A stretch of 45,233 bases of DNA from Caulobacter sp. AP07 (GCF_000281955.1 NZ_AKKF01000162.1:1-45233); one strand, 5' to 3'; shown: positions 1-8,535, counted from the first letter of the stretch. A program made the numbers and translations. The notes: generated by a model from the letters alone, not told the origin.

Positions 1-39
1 CGCGTGAGGCGGCGAAGCCGTGTCGTGAGGAAAGGCGCC

Positions 40-291
40 TCAGTGCGAAATCGTGATGCTCACATGAGGCAGCGTCGCCAGCCAGGTCGCGCTCCAGGCC
101 CAGACCTGGTCCACCAGCCCGTGCGGGTCGAGCACGCCGCGCAGGGCGGCGATCATGCCGCCCCAGACCACGGCGTTCAGCAGCACCATCGCGAAGACGG
201 CCCAGTGCAGGCGGCTGACCAAGGCGCGGGCGCGCTTGTCGGCGGGCGTGATGCGGGCTTCGAACGGGCGAGCGGCGAGGGTGGTGGTCAT
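40..291 (-). CDS. Small membrane protein of unknown function
   Basis: An 83-residue protein starting at the ATG read leftward from 291. I do not recognise a family. Residues 1-27 are a charged cytoplasmic-type stretch, followed by a clear hydrophobic segment (about 28-50, LHWAVFAMVLLNAVVWGG) and a second, weaker aromatic and hydrophobic stretch (about 58-78). One or two membrane spans are likely. It is divergent from the ABC transporter at 457. The 165 bases between them hold no strong promoter that I can name, only a spaced 8-bp inverted repeat (345-352 and 401-408). The stop lies inside a 7-bp inverted repeat (5-11 and 36-42) that could end the transcript. Coding quality is ordinary for the window, but the short length limits confidence. 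Confidence 0.55.
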   Translation of the reverse strand: MTTTLAARPFEARITPADKRARALVSRLHWAVFAMVLLNAVVWGGMIAALRGVLDPHGLVDQVWAWSATWLATLPHVSITISH

Positions 292-456
292 GATCGGTCT
301 CCGGGAGCCGGCCTCGTCGCGGCGAACCGCGCGCGGGGAATCAGCTGTCGCAATAGGCTTCCCACGCCGCGCGTTCTGGCTGACTGTGACAGGACGCCCC
401 TGCGACAGCAGGTCCCTGGGGCGCCGCTTGTCTCGCCCACGCCGATCTGGAGCCGC

Positions 457-1221
457 ATGACCGACGCCATCGTCCTGGAACAGGTCCGCAAGGCCTATGA
501 CGGCCAGGCGGTCCTCCAGCCGACCAGCCTGTCGATTCCCAAGGCCCAGTTCGTGGCCCTGGTCGGCGGCTCGGGAGCCGGCAAGACCACCCTGCTCAAG
601 ACCCTCAACGGCCTGGTCACGCCCACCGGCGGCCAGGTGCGGATCGACGGCGCGCCGACCGCCGACCTGGACGGCCCGACCCTGCGCCGCCGCATCGGCT
701 ATGTGTTCCAGGAGATCGGCCTGTTTCCGCACCTGACGGTGGGCGAGAACATCGGCGTGGTTCCGACCCTGCTGGGCTGGGCCGCCGGCGAGATCACGGC
801 GCGCACCGCCGAGCTGCTCGACCTGGTGGCGCTGCCCCGCGACCTGGCCACGCGACGGCCGGCCAACCTGTCCGGCGGCCAGCGCCAGCGGGTGGGCGTG
901 GCCCGGGCCCTGGCGGCGCGACCTTCGATCCTGCTGATGGACGAGCCGTTCGGGGCGCTGGATTCGGTGACCCGCGTCGCCCTGGCCGACGACGTGCGCC
1001 GCCTGCACGACCAGCTGTCCCTGACCACGGTGATGGTCACCCACGACATCGCCGAGGCCGTGCTGCTGGCCGACCGCATCGTGGTGATGGCCGCGGGCGA
1101 GGTGATCGCCGACGACACGCCGCGCGCCCTGCTGGCCGGCCATCCCGATCCGGCGGTCGAGGCCCTGATGCAGGCCCCACGTCGCCAGGCCGCCCGCATG
1201 CGGGAGGTCGCCGGTGAATAG
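457..1221 (+). CDS. Osmoprotectant-type ABC transporter ATP-binding protein
   Basis: A 254-residue cytoplasmic ATPase that powers import of quaternary-amine osmoprotectants (glycine betaine, choline or carnitine type); the substrate is inferred from family and partner. Walker A is at 37-45 (GGSGAGKTT), the Q-loop near Q85, the ABC signature LSGGQ at 138-142, Walker B ILLMDEP at 158-164 and the switch histidine H196. It resembles the OsmV/OpuBA/YehX group but ends soon after the nucleotide-binding domain, without the C-terminal CBS pair found in many OpuA-type ATPases. The ATG at 457 is chosen because GGAG lies 5 bases upstream and the open frame before it has no family similarity. Its end overlaps the next gene by 8 bases, so the two are translationally coupled. 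Confidence 0.9.
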   Translation: MTDAIVLEQVRKAYDGQAVLQPTSLSIPKAQFVALVGGSGAGKTTLLKTLNGLVTPTGGQVRIDGAPTADLDGPTLRRRIGYVFQEIGLFPHLTVGENIGVVPTLLGWAAGEITARTAELLDLVALPRDLATRRPANLSGGQRQRVGVARALAARPSILLMDEPFGALDSVTRVALADDVRRLHDQLSLTTVMVTHDIAEAVLLADRIVVMAAGEVIADDTPRALLAGHPDPAVEALMQAPRRQAARMREVAGE

Positions 1222-2761
1222 CGGCCTGCTGTCCCTGCTATCCGAGCGCCTGGCCTGGCATGTGGCGCTGTCGGCGGCGGCCCTGGCGCTGGGTCTGCTG
1301 ATCGCCCTGCCGCTGGGCGTGCTGGCCGCCCGCAGCCCGCGCCTGCGCTGGCCGGCCCTGGCCCTGGCCGGGTTGGTGCAGACCATCCCCAGCCTGGCCT
1401 TGCTGGCCCTGTTCTATCCGCTGCTGCTGCTGCTCTCGAACCTGGCCAAGGCCGCGTTCGGCCATGGCTTCTCGGCCCTGGGCTTCCTGCCGTCGCTGCT
1501 GGCCCTGACGCTCTATTCGATGCTGCCGATCCTGCGCAACACCGTGGCCGGCCTGACCGGCGTCGAGCCGGCGGTGGTCGAGGCGGCGCGCGGCGTCGGC
1601 ATGACCGATCGCCAGCGGCTGTGGCGGGTCGAACTGCCCCTGGCCCTGCCGGTGATCATGGCCGGGGTGCGCACGGCGGCGGTGTGGACCATCGGCGCGG
1701 CCACGCTCTCCACGCCCGTCGGCCAGACCTCGCTGGGCGACTACATCTTCTCCGGCCTGCAGACCGAGAACTGGGCGATGGTGCTGACCGGCTGCGTCGC
1801 CTCAGCGGCCCTGGCCCTGGTGGTCGACCAGCTGCTGGGCTTGGTCGAGCGCGGGGCCGAGCGGCGCGACCGGCGGGTCTGGGGCGCGGGCCTGGCGGGT
1901 CTCGCCATCGGCCTGGCGATCGCCGTCGCGCCGTTGGCGGGAAGCCTGGCGCCGCGTCCGTCGTCTTACGTGATCGGGGCCAAGAACTTTTCCGAGCAGT
2001 ACATCCTGGCCGAACTGATGGCCGACCGGCTGGAAGGGCAGGGGGCGCGGGTGACCCGCAAGATCAACCTCGGCTCGGCCGTCGCCTATCGCGCCCTGGC
2101 CGCCGGCGAGATCGACGCCTATGTCGACTATTCCGGCACCCTGTGGGCCAACGTCCTGGGGCGGAGCGACAATCCCGGCCGGACGGCGGTGCTGGACGGG
2201 CTGCGGACCGAGCTGAAGCGCCGCGACGGCGTCGTGCTGCTGGCCCCGTTGGGCTTCGAGAACGCCTACGCCCTGGCCATGCGCCGCGACCGCGCCCAGG
2301 CCCTGGGGATCACCACCCTGGCCGACCTGGCCGCCAAGGCCCCGGACCTGACCATGGGCGGCGACCTGGAGTTCTTCTCGCGTCCCGAATGGACCAGCGT
2401 CGAGCGCACGTACGGCCTGCGCTTCAAGGCCCGGCGCCAGTTCCAGCCGACCTTCATGTACCGCGCCCTCGGCTCGGGCGAGGCCGACGTGATCTCGGCC
2501 TTCTCCAGCGACGGCCGCATCGCCGCCGACGGCCTGGTGGTGCTGGGCGACCCGAAGGGCGCGCTGCCGCCCTATGACGCCGTGCTGCTGATCGCCCCGG
2601 GCCGGGCCGAGGACGCGCGGCTGCGCAAGGCGCTGGCGGGGCTGGATGGGGCGATCACGGTGGAGGCGATGCGGGCGGCGAACTTCTCGGTCGATCGCGA
2701 CGACGGGAAAGTCTCGCCGGCGCAGGCGGCCAAGGCGCTGGCGGCGGGGTTGAAGCGATGA
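1214..2761 (+). CDS. Fused ABC permease / substrate-binding protein (osmoprotectant type)
   Basis: A 515-residue fusion. Residues about 1-225 form the integral membrane permease with several transmembrane helices and the EAA-type cytoplasmic loop (EAARGVGMTDRQRLWRVELP, about 122-141) that contacts the ATPase. A hydrophobic linker (about 225-247) leads to an OpuAC/YehZ-type binding domain starting near residue 252 (YVIGAKNFSEQYIL), with the family-typical IDAYVDYSGT motif. The binding domain is therefore tethered to the membrane on the periplasmic side instead of being a free periplasmic protein. Such fusions are known in the OpuB/Osm family. The start is GTG at 1214, overlapping the ATPase gene. 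With that ATPase it makes a complete two-gene importer; betaine or choline as substrate is an inference. Confidence 0.88.
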   Translation: MNSGLLSLLSERLAWHVALSAAALALGLLIALPLGVLAARSPRLRWPALALAGLVQTIPSLALLALFYPLLLLLSNLAKAAFGHGFSALGFLPSLLALTLYSMLPILRNTVAGLTGVEPAVVEAARGVGMTDRQRLWRVELPLALPVIMAGVRTAAVWTIGAATLSTPVGQTSLGDYIFSGLQTENWAMVLTGCVASAALALVVDQLLGLVERGAERRDRRVWGAGLAGLAIGLAIAVAPLAGSLAPRPSSYVIGAKNFSEQYILAELMADRLEGQGARVTRKINLGSAVAYRALAAGEIDAYVDYSGTLWANVLGRSDNPGRTAVLDGLRTELKRRDGVVLLAPLGFENAYALAMRRDRAQALGITTLADLAAKAPDLTMGGDLEFFSRPEWTSVERTYGLRFKARRQFQPTFMYRALGSGEADVISAFSSDGRIAADGLVVLGDPKGALPPYDAVLLIAPGRAEDARLRKALAGLDGAITVEAMRAANFSVDRDDGKVSPAQAAKALAAGLKR

Positions 2762-2796
2762 CGCTTGCCTGGCCGTTGTGCGAGGGTTTCAGCCGT

Positions 2797-3372
2797 TCAA
2801 GCCGAGGTTCCGCGGCGGGTGTCGACGGCGATCCAATTCACTTCCCAGGTGATCCCGCCGTCATCGGAAAACGCTTGCTCAAAGCGAGCGGAGTTGGCGG
2901 TCACGTCAGAGATAATGAAGCGCACCAGGATGGCCCGGGCGCCCAGCGTGTCCTGCCCGTAGAATACGCCGCGACCGTCCCTGAACTTGCCATACACCGG
3001 CCGGGTCAGCACCCCGCCGCCGGCGAAGTTGAGGCTCCACTGCCGGGCGTCCGGATCGTACAGGCGCAAGGACAAGCCCTCGATCCGTCCGGCCGGTCCT
3101 TCGACCTTCAGTTCGACCAGATTGGCGCTGCCGTCCAGTACAGGGCGCACGACAGTCACGCCCTCGTACTTGACCCAGGTGCTGGAACCACTCAGAGGGC
3201 GCTGGAGACGAGACAGGCGTGTCGTCCATTCACCGATCTCCCAGTCAAAATCCCGCTGACCATCCCGACTCTCAGCGACGATGGCGGGGGACTGCTGCGC
3301 AGCGGCGGCCAGTGGCGGACCGCCGAGCAAAAGCGTCACCGCCGCGATGGCTGTCCTCAAACCGTGGATCAT
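2797..3372 (-). CDS. Exported protein of unknown function
   Basis: A 191-residue protein with an N-terminal Sec signal peptide (hydrophobic core AAVTLLLGGPPLAAAA, cut probably before QQSP). The mature part begins with a DFDWEIGEWTTRLSRL pattern and continues as beta-rich sequence. It ends with FEQAFSDDGGITWEVNWIA, a conserved pattern I recall from DUF1579-like exported proteins, though I cannot name a biochemical function. The ATG at 3372 is preferred over an upstream TTG at 3384 because GGAGGG sits about 5 bases before it. The gene converges with the ABC transporter (35-base gap) and lies downstream of, and in the same direction as, the Lrp gene, 122 bases away. Confidence 0.72.
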   Translation of the reverse strand: MIHGLRTAIAAVTLLLGGPPLAAAAQQSPAIVAESRDGQRDFDWEIGEWTTRLSRLQRPLSGSSTWVKYEGVTVVRPVLDGSANLVELKVEGPAGRIEGLSLRLYDPDARQWSLNFAGGGVLTRPVYGKFRDGRGVFYGQDTLGARAILVRFIISDVTANSARFEQAFSDDGGITWEVNWIAVDTRRGTSA

Positions 3373-3494
3373 GCCGCCCTCCAAACGTCTCCGCTATGAA
3401 CAGCAATAGAGCGCATGTGGGCGGCGGAGTCTCGACACGGGCGCCAGGACTGTTTTCCACCCATGGTCGGCGTTGTCGGCTTCCGCCTTCCGCC

Positions 3495-3971
3495 CTAGTC
3501 CATCTCGTCCAGCGGCACCGGGATGGTCAGGCCGCGCTTGACCACGCCCAGGGCGACATTGGTGGTGAACTTGCGGACGTTGGGGTTCTCCACCGCCAGG
3601 CGGGCCATCAGGGCGTCGTAGGTCTCGGTGTCGGGCGCGGTGACCACCAGGATGAAGTCGGCCTCGCCGGTGACGTAGAAGGCCTGCTGCACATGCTCCT
3701 GGGCCGCCAGCCAGGTTCGCAGCTGGGCCAGCAGTTCGGGGCGGTCGCGCTCGACCTCCAGTGAGACGATGAAGAAGGTCGGCCGACCCACCTTGCGCGG
3801 CTCGAGGATGGCGGTGTGGCGGACGATGACCCCGGCGTCCTTCAGCTTGCGCAGCCGGCGCTGCACGGCCGACGGGGACAGGGCGACCTGCTGGGCCAGC
3901 TGTTCGGAAGTCTGCCCCGCGTCGTCCTGGACGAGGTTGAGGAGCTGGCGGTCGAAACGATCAAGCTTCAT
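3495..3971 (-). CDS. Lrp/AsnC family transcriptional regulator
   Basis: A 158-residue regulator. The N-terminal helix-turn-helix (about 8-55) contains LSPSAVQRRLRKLKDAGVI as the recognition region. The C-terminal AsnC-type ligand-binding and oligomerisation (RAM) domain covers about 68-145, including the YVTGEADFILVV strand. Length matches the family norm. It is divergent from the VOC gene, with 143 bases between, and upstream of the exported protein on the same strand. Many Lrp proteins respond to amino acids and regulate neighbouring genes; the ligand here cannot be read from sequence. Confidence 0.9.
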   Translation of the reverse strand: MKLDRFDRQLLNLVQDDAGQTSEQLAQQVALSPSAVQRRLRKLKDAGVIVRHTAILEPRKVGRPTFFIVSLEVERDRPELLAQLRTWLAAQEHVQQAFYVTGEADFILVVTAPDTETYDALMARLAVENPNVRKFTTNVALGVVKRGLTIPVPLDEMD

Positions 3972-4114
3972 GCCGTGACGCTAGCATTCCGGATGCCGCG
4001 CCAGAACGCGGAATTTCCGCGTTCCATGCCCGTTCTTCGCGGCCAGCAGACGCGCCGGCGCGGCTAAACCTCACGGCGTCGCTGAGGCGTTCTCCGTTGA
4101 AAGGTCTAGGTCCC

Positions 4115-4474
4115 TTGCTTGATCATCTGGAAATCCGCACCCGTCGTCTGGCCGATTGCGTCGGCTTCTACCGGCAGGTCCTGGAGCCGGCCGGCTACAG
4201 CCTGCTGGTCGATGGACCGAAGAAGGGCTTCGGCTCCGGAGGCCGGCTCGACTTCTGGATCGTCGAGGGCGATCCCTCGGTCGACGTCCACTACGCCTTC
4301 GTGACCGACGACCGGGCCGCGGTCGATCGGGCCTACGCCATGGCCGGCGGCCACGGCGGCGTGCAGGAGCGGGCGCCCGCCGTCCTGCCGCACATCCATC
4401 CCTACTACTACGCCGGTTTCGCCCACGACCCCGACGGCCGGCTGGTGGAGTTCGTCAGCCACACGGAGGCCTGA
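4115..4474 (+). CDS. VOC (glyoxalase/bleomycin-resistance fold) family protein
   Basis: About 119 residues, a single vicinal-oxygen-chelate domain. It opens with DHLEIRTRRLADCVGFYRQ, the usual first beta-alpha unit with a metal-ligand histidine, and ends with the typical GFAHDPDGRLVEFV strand carrying a metal-ligand glutamate. No ATG is available. TTG at 4115 is chosen because AAAGG (4100-4104) lies about 10 bases upstream and the product then begins at the domain edge; TTG at 4097 would add six residues. The substrate is unknown, since VOC proteins include lyases, dioxygenases and resistance proteins. It is divergent from the Lrp gene, which could regulate it. Confidence 0.8.
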   Translation: MLDHLEIRTRRLADCVGFYRQVLEPAGYSLLVDGPKKGFGSGGRLDFWIVEGDPSVDVHYAFVTDDRAAVDRAYAMAGGHGGVQERAPAVLPHIHPYYYAGFAHDPDGRLVEFVSHTEA

Positions 4475-4559
4475 GCGCCATCAGGACATCCGGCCGGAAA
4501 CATCGGCGTTCGGCCAATTCCGACTTGCGACGGTTTTGTGACAATGCATGGTGCGCGCC

Positions 4560-6233
4560 ATGTCTAGCTTCACCAAAGCCGTCGCCGGCCCGGCCCTGAC
4601 CGCCGCCCTGTTCGCCCTCGCCGGTCCCGCCCAAGCCGCGACCATCGCCAAGCCCGAGCCCAAGCTGGTGGTCGTCATCTCGATCGACCAGTTCAGCGCC
4701 AGCCTGTTCGAACAGTACCGGGGCGGCTTCAAGGGCGGGCTGGGGCGAATGGCGCGTGAAGGCGTGGTCTATCCCAGCGGCTACCAGTCGCACGGCATGA
4801 CCGAGACCTGCCCGGGCCACTCCACCCTGCTGACCGGCAAGTATCCCAACAAGACCGGCATCGTCGCCAACGACTTCTACGACCTGGCCACCGGCCAGAA
4901 GACCTATTGCCTGGACGACCCGTCGGTGACCCTGGCCCACGACCCCGCCGCCAAGGGGGTGAGCCCCAAGCGGCTGGAGGCCCAGACCTATGGCGACTGG
5001 CTGAAGGCCGCCTCGCCGAAGAGCAAGGTCTACGCGGTGTCGGGCAAGGATCGCGGGGCGATCGCCATGGCCGGCCATCACGGCGACGGCGTGTTCTGGC
5101 TGCAGCAGGGCTTTGGCTTCACCACCTGGGTCGAGCCGGGGCAGGACGCCAAGGCGCGGCTGGCGCCGGTGGCGGCGCTGAACCTCAGGCTGGCGGCGGA
5201 CCTCAAGAAAGCGCCGACCGCCTGGACCTACGCCGACAAGGCCTGCGCGGCCAAGGAGGCCGACTATGTCACCGGCGACCGCCAGTGGCGCGCGGCCCTG
5301 CCGCTACCCAAGGCGACCGACGCGGCCGGCGCGGCCCGAAACCTGGCGACCAGCCCCTATACCGACCGGGTGACCCTGGAGGCCGCCCAGGCCCTGCGCG
5401 AGGAATTCCATCTGGGCGACGGCGACGCGGTCGACATGCTGACCGTCAGCCTGTCGGGCACCGACTTCGTCGGCCACCGGTTCGGCACGCGCGGGCCGGA
5501 GATGTGCGACCAACTGGGCCAGCTCGACGCCCGACTGGGCGACTTTTTCGACGGCCTGTCCAAGGTGAAGGGTCAGGTGCTGGTGGTGCTGGCCGCCGAC
5601 CATGGCGGCTCGGACTTCCCCGAGCGGTTGCGCGAACAGGGCTACGACGCCGGCCGGGTGTCGCCGATCGCCTGGCTGAAGGACCTCAACGCCGCCGTCC
5701 GCGCGCAACTGGGGCTGGGCCACGATCCCCTGGTCCAGGCGGGCGGCATCGAGTCGCTCTATGTGGTCGGTTCGGACGGCAAGGCGCCGTCGGCAGTCGA
5801 TCACGCGCGGATCACCGCCGCGGCGCTGGCGATCCTGGCCAAGCGGCCGGAGGTGTTCGAGGCCTATGACGCGGGCGCCCTGGCCACCGCCGCGCCGCCG
5901 CCCAAGGGTACGCCGCCGGACGAGATCAGCGTCGCCGAACGCATGCGTCGCAGCGCCTATCCCGGCCGGATCGGCGACATCCTGGTGGCCTTCCAGCCCT
6001 ACCTGACCCCGGCCTCGGCCGGCGCCAGCTATGTGGCCAGCCACGGCAGCCCGTGGAACTACGACCGGCGGGTGCCGATCGTGTTCTGGTGGAAGGGCGC
6101 GGGGGCGCGTGAGCGGGTGCTGCCGATCGAGACCGTGGACATCGCCCCGACGATCGCCGCGGTGACGGGCGTGGCCGTGCCGGCGGATGTCGATGGGCGG
6201 TGTCTGCCGCTGGGGCCTGGGCCTGGGTGTTAG
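4560..6233 (+). CDS. Exported PafA-type alkaline phosphatase
   Basis: About 557 residues, with a Sec signal peptide ending near AGPAQA and a mature alkaline-phosphatase-superfamily domain. Visible catalytic features, numbered from the ATG at 4560, are the threonine nucleophile in MTETCPGH (T83), N104 in GIVANDF, and K163/R165 in SGKDRGAI. The last three are hallmarks of the PafA monoesterase group, as opposed to the diesterase NPP group. Zinc ligands are seen in GTDFVGH, AADHGG and SHGSPWNYD. The likely role is periplasmic release of phosphate from organic monoesters. An in-frame ATG at 4548 is possible, but 4560 gives a more usual signal peptide. The 85 bases upstream show no clear Pho box. 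It converges with the MFS gene across a short hairpin. Confidence 0.85.
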   Translation: MSSFTKAVAGPALTAALFALAGPAQAATIAKPEPKLVVVISIDQFSASLFEQYRGGFKGGLGRMAREGVVYPSGYQSHGMTETCPGHSTLLTGKYPNKTGIVANDFYDLATGQKTYCLDDPSVTLAHDPAAKGVSPKRLEAQTYGDWLKAASPKSKVYAVSGKDRGAIAMAGHHGDGVFWLQQGFGFTTWVEPGQDAKARLAPVAALNLRLAADLKKAPTAWTYADKACAAKEADYVTGDRQWRAALPLPKATDAAGAARNLATSPYTDRVTLEAAQALREEFHLGDGDAVDMLTVSLSGTDFVGHRFGTRGPEMCDQLGQLDARLGDFFDGLSKVKGQVLVVLAADHGGSDFPERLREQGYDAGRVSPIAWLKDLNAAVRAQLGLGHDPLVQAGGIESLYVVGSDGKAPSAVDHARITAAALAILAKRPEVFEAYDAGALATAAPPPKGTPPDEISVAERMRRSAYPGRIGDILVAFQPYLTPASAGASYVASHGSPWNYDRRVPIVFWWKGAGARERVLPIETVDIAPTIAAVTGVAVPADVDGRCLPLGPGPGC

Positions 6234-6242
6234 GAACGAGAA

Positions 6243-6265
6243 ACCCTCTCCCAGGGGGAGAGGGT
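6243..6265. terminator. Hairpin between convergent genes
   Basis: Perfect 10-bp stem, ACCCTCTCCC (6243-6252) and GGGAGAGGGT (6256-6265), with a 3-base loop, in the 39-base gap between the phosphatase and MFS stop codons. It has no long T run on either side. It resembles one arm of the CCCTCTCCC-type palindromic repeats found elsewhere in the window, so it may be a repeat copy serving as a bidirectional terminator. Confidence 0.6.
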
Positions 6266-6272
6266 CTCCAGA

Positions 6273-7508
6273 TTAAGCCGCCACCTTCTTCCGCCAGGTG
6301 ATCGTCTCGTTGCGCACCAGCGGCCGCGCCCAGAACCCGATGCTCATCAGGAAGCCCAGCGTCACGAACACCGCCAGCATCGCCGCCCGCAGGCCGATGT
6401 GTTCGCCCAGCGCCCCGACGATCAGCGGCACGACGGCTCCGCCCAGGATGCCCGAGCACAGGATGCCCGACAGCGCCCCGTGGTTCTTCGGCACGGAGTT
6501 GAGCGCCAGCGAGAAGACGATCGAGAACATCGCCGACAGGAAGAAGCCGCAGGTCGGGAAGGCGATCAGCGACACCTGACGGTCGCCGAACAGCGCCGCG
6601 CCGACGCAGACCATGGCCAGGGCGCAGATCGCCACCAGCACCGCCTTGGCGTCGAACAGCTTCAGCGCCCCCAGGCCGACCAGGCAGCCCACCGACATCA
6701 GGCCCCAGAAATTACCGACGCTGTGGGCGCCCTCGGCGGTCGGCGAAACGCCGTGATAGGTCGCCAGGAACTGGCTCATCCAGTTGGCCAGGCTCTGTTC
6801 GGTGCCGACATAGGCGGCGATCCCCAGGAAGAACAGGATCACGTGCGGGGTCTTGAGCAGGGTGACGTAGGCGTCGAAGGCCCCGGCCTTCTCCTCGTCC
6901 TTCAGCTCGATCGCCGGGATTTTCATGCAAAGGGTGACCAGGATCACCGCGCCGAAGATCACCGCGAACAGCCAGTAGAGCGCGATCCACTGGGGCTGGG
7001 CGGCGAAGGGCAGGGCGGCCAGCAGGTCCCTGGCGCCCCGGCCGGTCATCAGGCCGGCGAACACCAGCGGGCTGACGAACGAGGCCAGGCCGAACACCAG
7101 CTGGCCCATCACCGAATAGAAGGCGAAATGCTGCTCGCCGCCGGCCACCCGCATCAGCGGATTGATCACCACCTGCAGCATGGCCATGCCCAGGCCGATC
7201 ACGAACAGCGCCCCCACCGCCACGCCGTAGGTCGGGAAGCGCGAGAAGGCCAGGGCTCCGGCCAGGTTCAGCAGGAAGGCGGCCAGCAGCACGGGCTTGG
7301 GCCCGAAGGTCTCGATCATCATTCCGGCCGGGATCGACACCACGCCATAGGCCAGGAAGAACGAGAACGGCAGGAAGCCGGCCAGGGTCAGGCTGAGGCG
7401 GAAGTCGGAGATGATCAGCGGCATCAACGGGCCGATGATGTTGGTCACGAAGGAGATCACGAACCAGACGACCAGAATGTAGCCGACCACCAGAGCCCGG
7501 TTTTTCAT
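6273..7508 (-). CDS. MFS sugar permease (fucose/glucose-galactose permease type)
   Basis: A 411-residue inner-membrane protein with about twelve hydrophobic helices. It fits the FHS branch of the major facilitator superfamily: an N-terminal NIIGPLMPLI helix, INPLMRVAGGEQHFAFYSVM in the middle of the N-half, and NWMSQFLATYHG in the C-half. This branch imports monosaccharides by proton symport. The start at 7508 follows a GGGGGAAACG Shine-Dalgarno region; the longer upstream open frame has no family match. It lies 43 bases downstream of the PfkB kinase in the same direction, so import and phosphorylation of one sugar are probably coupled. Context (GH20, GH9, ROK) suggests an amino sugar such as N-acetylglucosamine or glucosamine; this is inference. 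Confidence 0.87.
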   Translation of the reverse strand: MKNRALVVGYILVVWFVISFVTNIIGPLMPLIISDFRLSLTLAGFLPFSFFLAYGVVSIPAGMMIETFGPKPVLLAAFLLNLAGALAFSRFPTYGVAVGALFVIGLGMAMLQVVINPLMRVAGGEQHFAFYSVMGQLVFGLASFVSPLVFAGLMTGRGARDLLAALPFAAQPQWIALYWLFAVIFGAVILVTLCMKIPAIELKDEEKAGAFDAYVTLLKTPHVILFFLGIAAYVGTEQSLANWMSQFLATYHGVSPTAEGAHSVGNFWGLMSVGCLVGLGALKLFDAKAVLVAICALAMVCVGAALFGDRQVSLIAFPTCGFFLSAMFSIVFSLALNSVPKNHGALSGILCSGILGGAVVPLIVGALGEHIGLRAAMLAVFVTLGFLMSIGFWARPLVRNETITWRKKVAA

Positions 7509-7531
7509 CGTCGTTTCCCCCGTCCTTTTTC

Positions 7532-7558
7532 TTCTAGTTCTAGTTCTAGTTCTAGTTC
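7532..7558. repeat. Hexanucleotide tandem repeat with in-frame stop codons
   Basis: Four head-to-tail copies of TTCTAG (7532-7555) plus half a copy, at the 3' end of the kinase gene and in the kinase-permease spacer. Read on the minus strand it is AACTAG repeated, so the kinase stop codon TAG (7552-7554) is followed by three more TAG codons in the same frame. The repeat sits upstream of the permease ribosome-binding site. Slippage would change spacer length in steps of six without changing the kinase product. Confidence 0.9.
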
Positions 7559-8535
7559 CGCCCGGCGTGGGCTGGAGCGACCAGGTCGGCCAGTTGTCCC
7601 GGCGCGATGGCGCGGCGCGGGAAGTGGTTGATGATCGCCGAGGCGGCACGGCAGCCGCCGGCCAGGGCGTCCTGGATCCCCAGCCCCGAAAGGCGCGCCG
7701 CCAGGTAGCCGGCGTTGAACGAATCGCCGGCCCCGATGGTGTCGAACACCTCGACCTGGGGCGCGGCGGCGGCGAACCGCGCGCCGCCGTAGTGGGCTAC
7801 GGCCCCCTTGGCTCCGGTCTTGGCGACCAGCACGGCTTCGGGCCGCAGCAGCGGGGTCAGGCGGCGCAGGGCGGTGTCCAGGTCGTCGGCCTCGGCCAGG
7901 CCGGTGACCTCGATCTCGTTGAGCAGGATGTGATCGCAGCGGCTGAGCCAGCCCAGCGTCGCGGCGCGGATCGCCGGGGTCCAGCCCTCGGGCGGCCAGC
8001 CGGTGTCGATGGCGATCTGGTAGCCCAGATCGGCCAGGTCGCCGATCACCTGGCCATAGGCCTCGCGCATCTTCGGCAGCAGGAAGGCGCCGGTCAGCAG
8101 GGCGATGGAGCCGGGAGCCGGAGCCGCGCCCACCAGGGGGCGGATCTGCGCCCAGCTCTGCTCTTCCAGATGGCCCTTGGTGGTGAAGAAGGTCCGCTCG
8201 CCGCAGGTGTGGATGACGCCGGTCGACACGGTGGTCGCCGCCTGGGCCACGCCCAGCTGGGCGTCGACGCCGGAGAACTCGCCCGCCAGCCAGCCGCCGA
8301 AGGTGTCGGCGCCGACCTGCGACAGCAGGCGGCACGGCGCGCCCAGGTGGCGCATGGCCAGGGCGGTGTTGCCGCCCGAGCCGCCGGCCCGCAGTTCGCT
8401 GCGCCGCATGATCGTCTCGGTGCCGATGGCCGGCCAGCCGTCGACGGGGCCCAGCACCAGGTCGACGGCGACGTCGCCGATGATCGCCAGGCTGGGCGGG
8501 GCGGTGTTTTGGTGATCCATCGGAGGTTTGCTCAT
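7552..8535 (-). CDS. PfkB-family carbohydrate kinase
   Basis: A 327-residue cytoplasmic ribokinase-fold kinase. N-terminal motif GGSGGNTALAMRHLGA (about 51-66) is the first PfkB signature. The second signature is DTIGAGDSFNAGY (about 265-277), with GAGD forming the anion hole and D271 the catalytic base. A LLNEIEVTGL segment (about 204-213) is the usual nucleotide-domain motif. ATG at 8535 is chosen; another ATG at 8520 is possible. It is the first gene of a leftward operon with the MFS permease, under the promoter at 8681-8705. The substrate is not readable; N-acetylglucosamine, glucosamine or another hexose are candidates from context. If it is a hexosamine kinase it would replace the ROK- or BadF-type kinases usual in that pathway. 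Confidence 0.88.
   Translation of the reverse strand: MSKPPMDHQNTAPPSLAIIGDVAVDLVLGPVDGWPAIGTETIMRRSELRAGGSGGNTALAMRHLGAPCRLLSQVGADTFGGWLAGEFSGVDAQLGVAQAATTVSTGVIHTCGERTFFTTKGHLEEQSWAQIRPLVGAAPAPGSIALLTGAFLLPKMREAYGQVIGDLADLGYQIAIDTGWPPEGWTPAIRAATLGWLSRCDHILLNEIEVTGLAEADDLDTALRRLTPLLRPEAVLVAKTGAKGAVAHYGGARFAAAAPQVEVFDTIGAGDSFNAGYLAARLSGLGIQDALAGGCRAASAIINHFPRRAIAPGQLADLVAPAHAGRN

Noticed and set aside
345..408. 8-bp inverted repeat CTGTCGCA/TGCGACAG spaced by 48 bases before the ABC ATPase
   Set aside because: Too short and too widely spaced to call an operator without conservation data.
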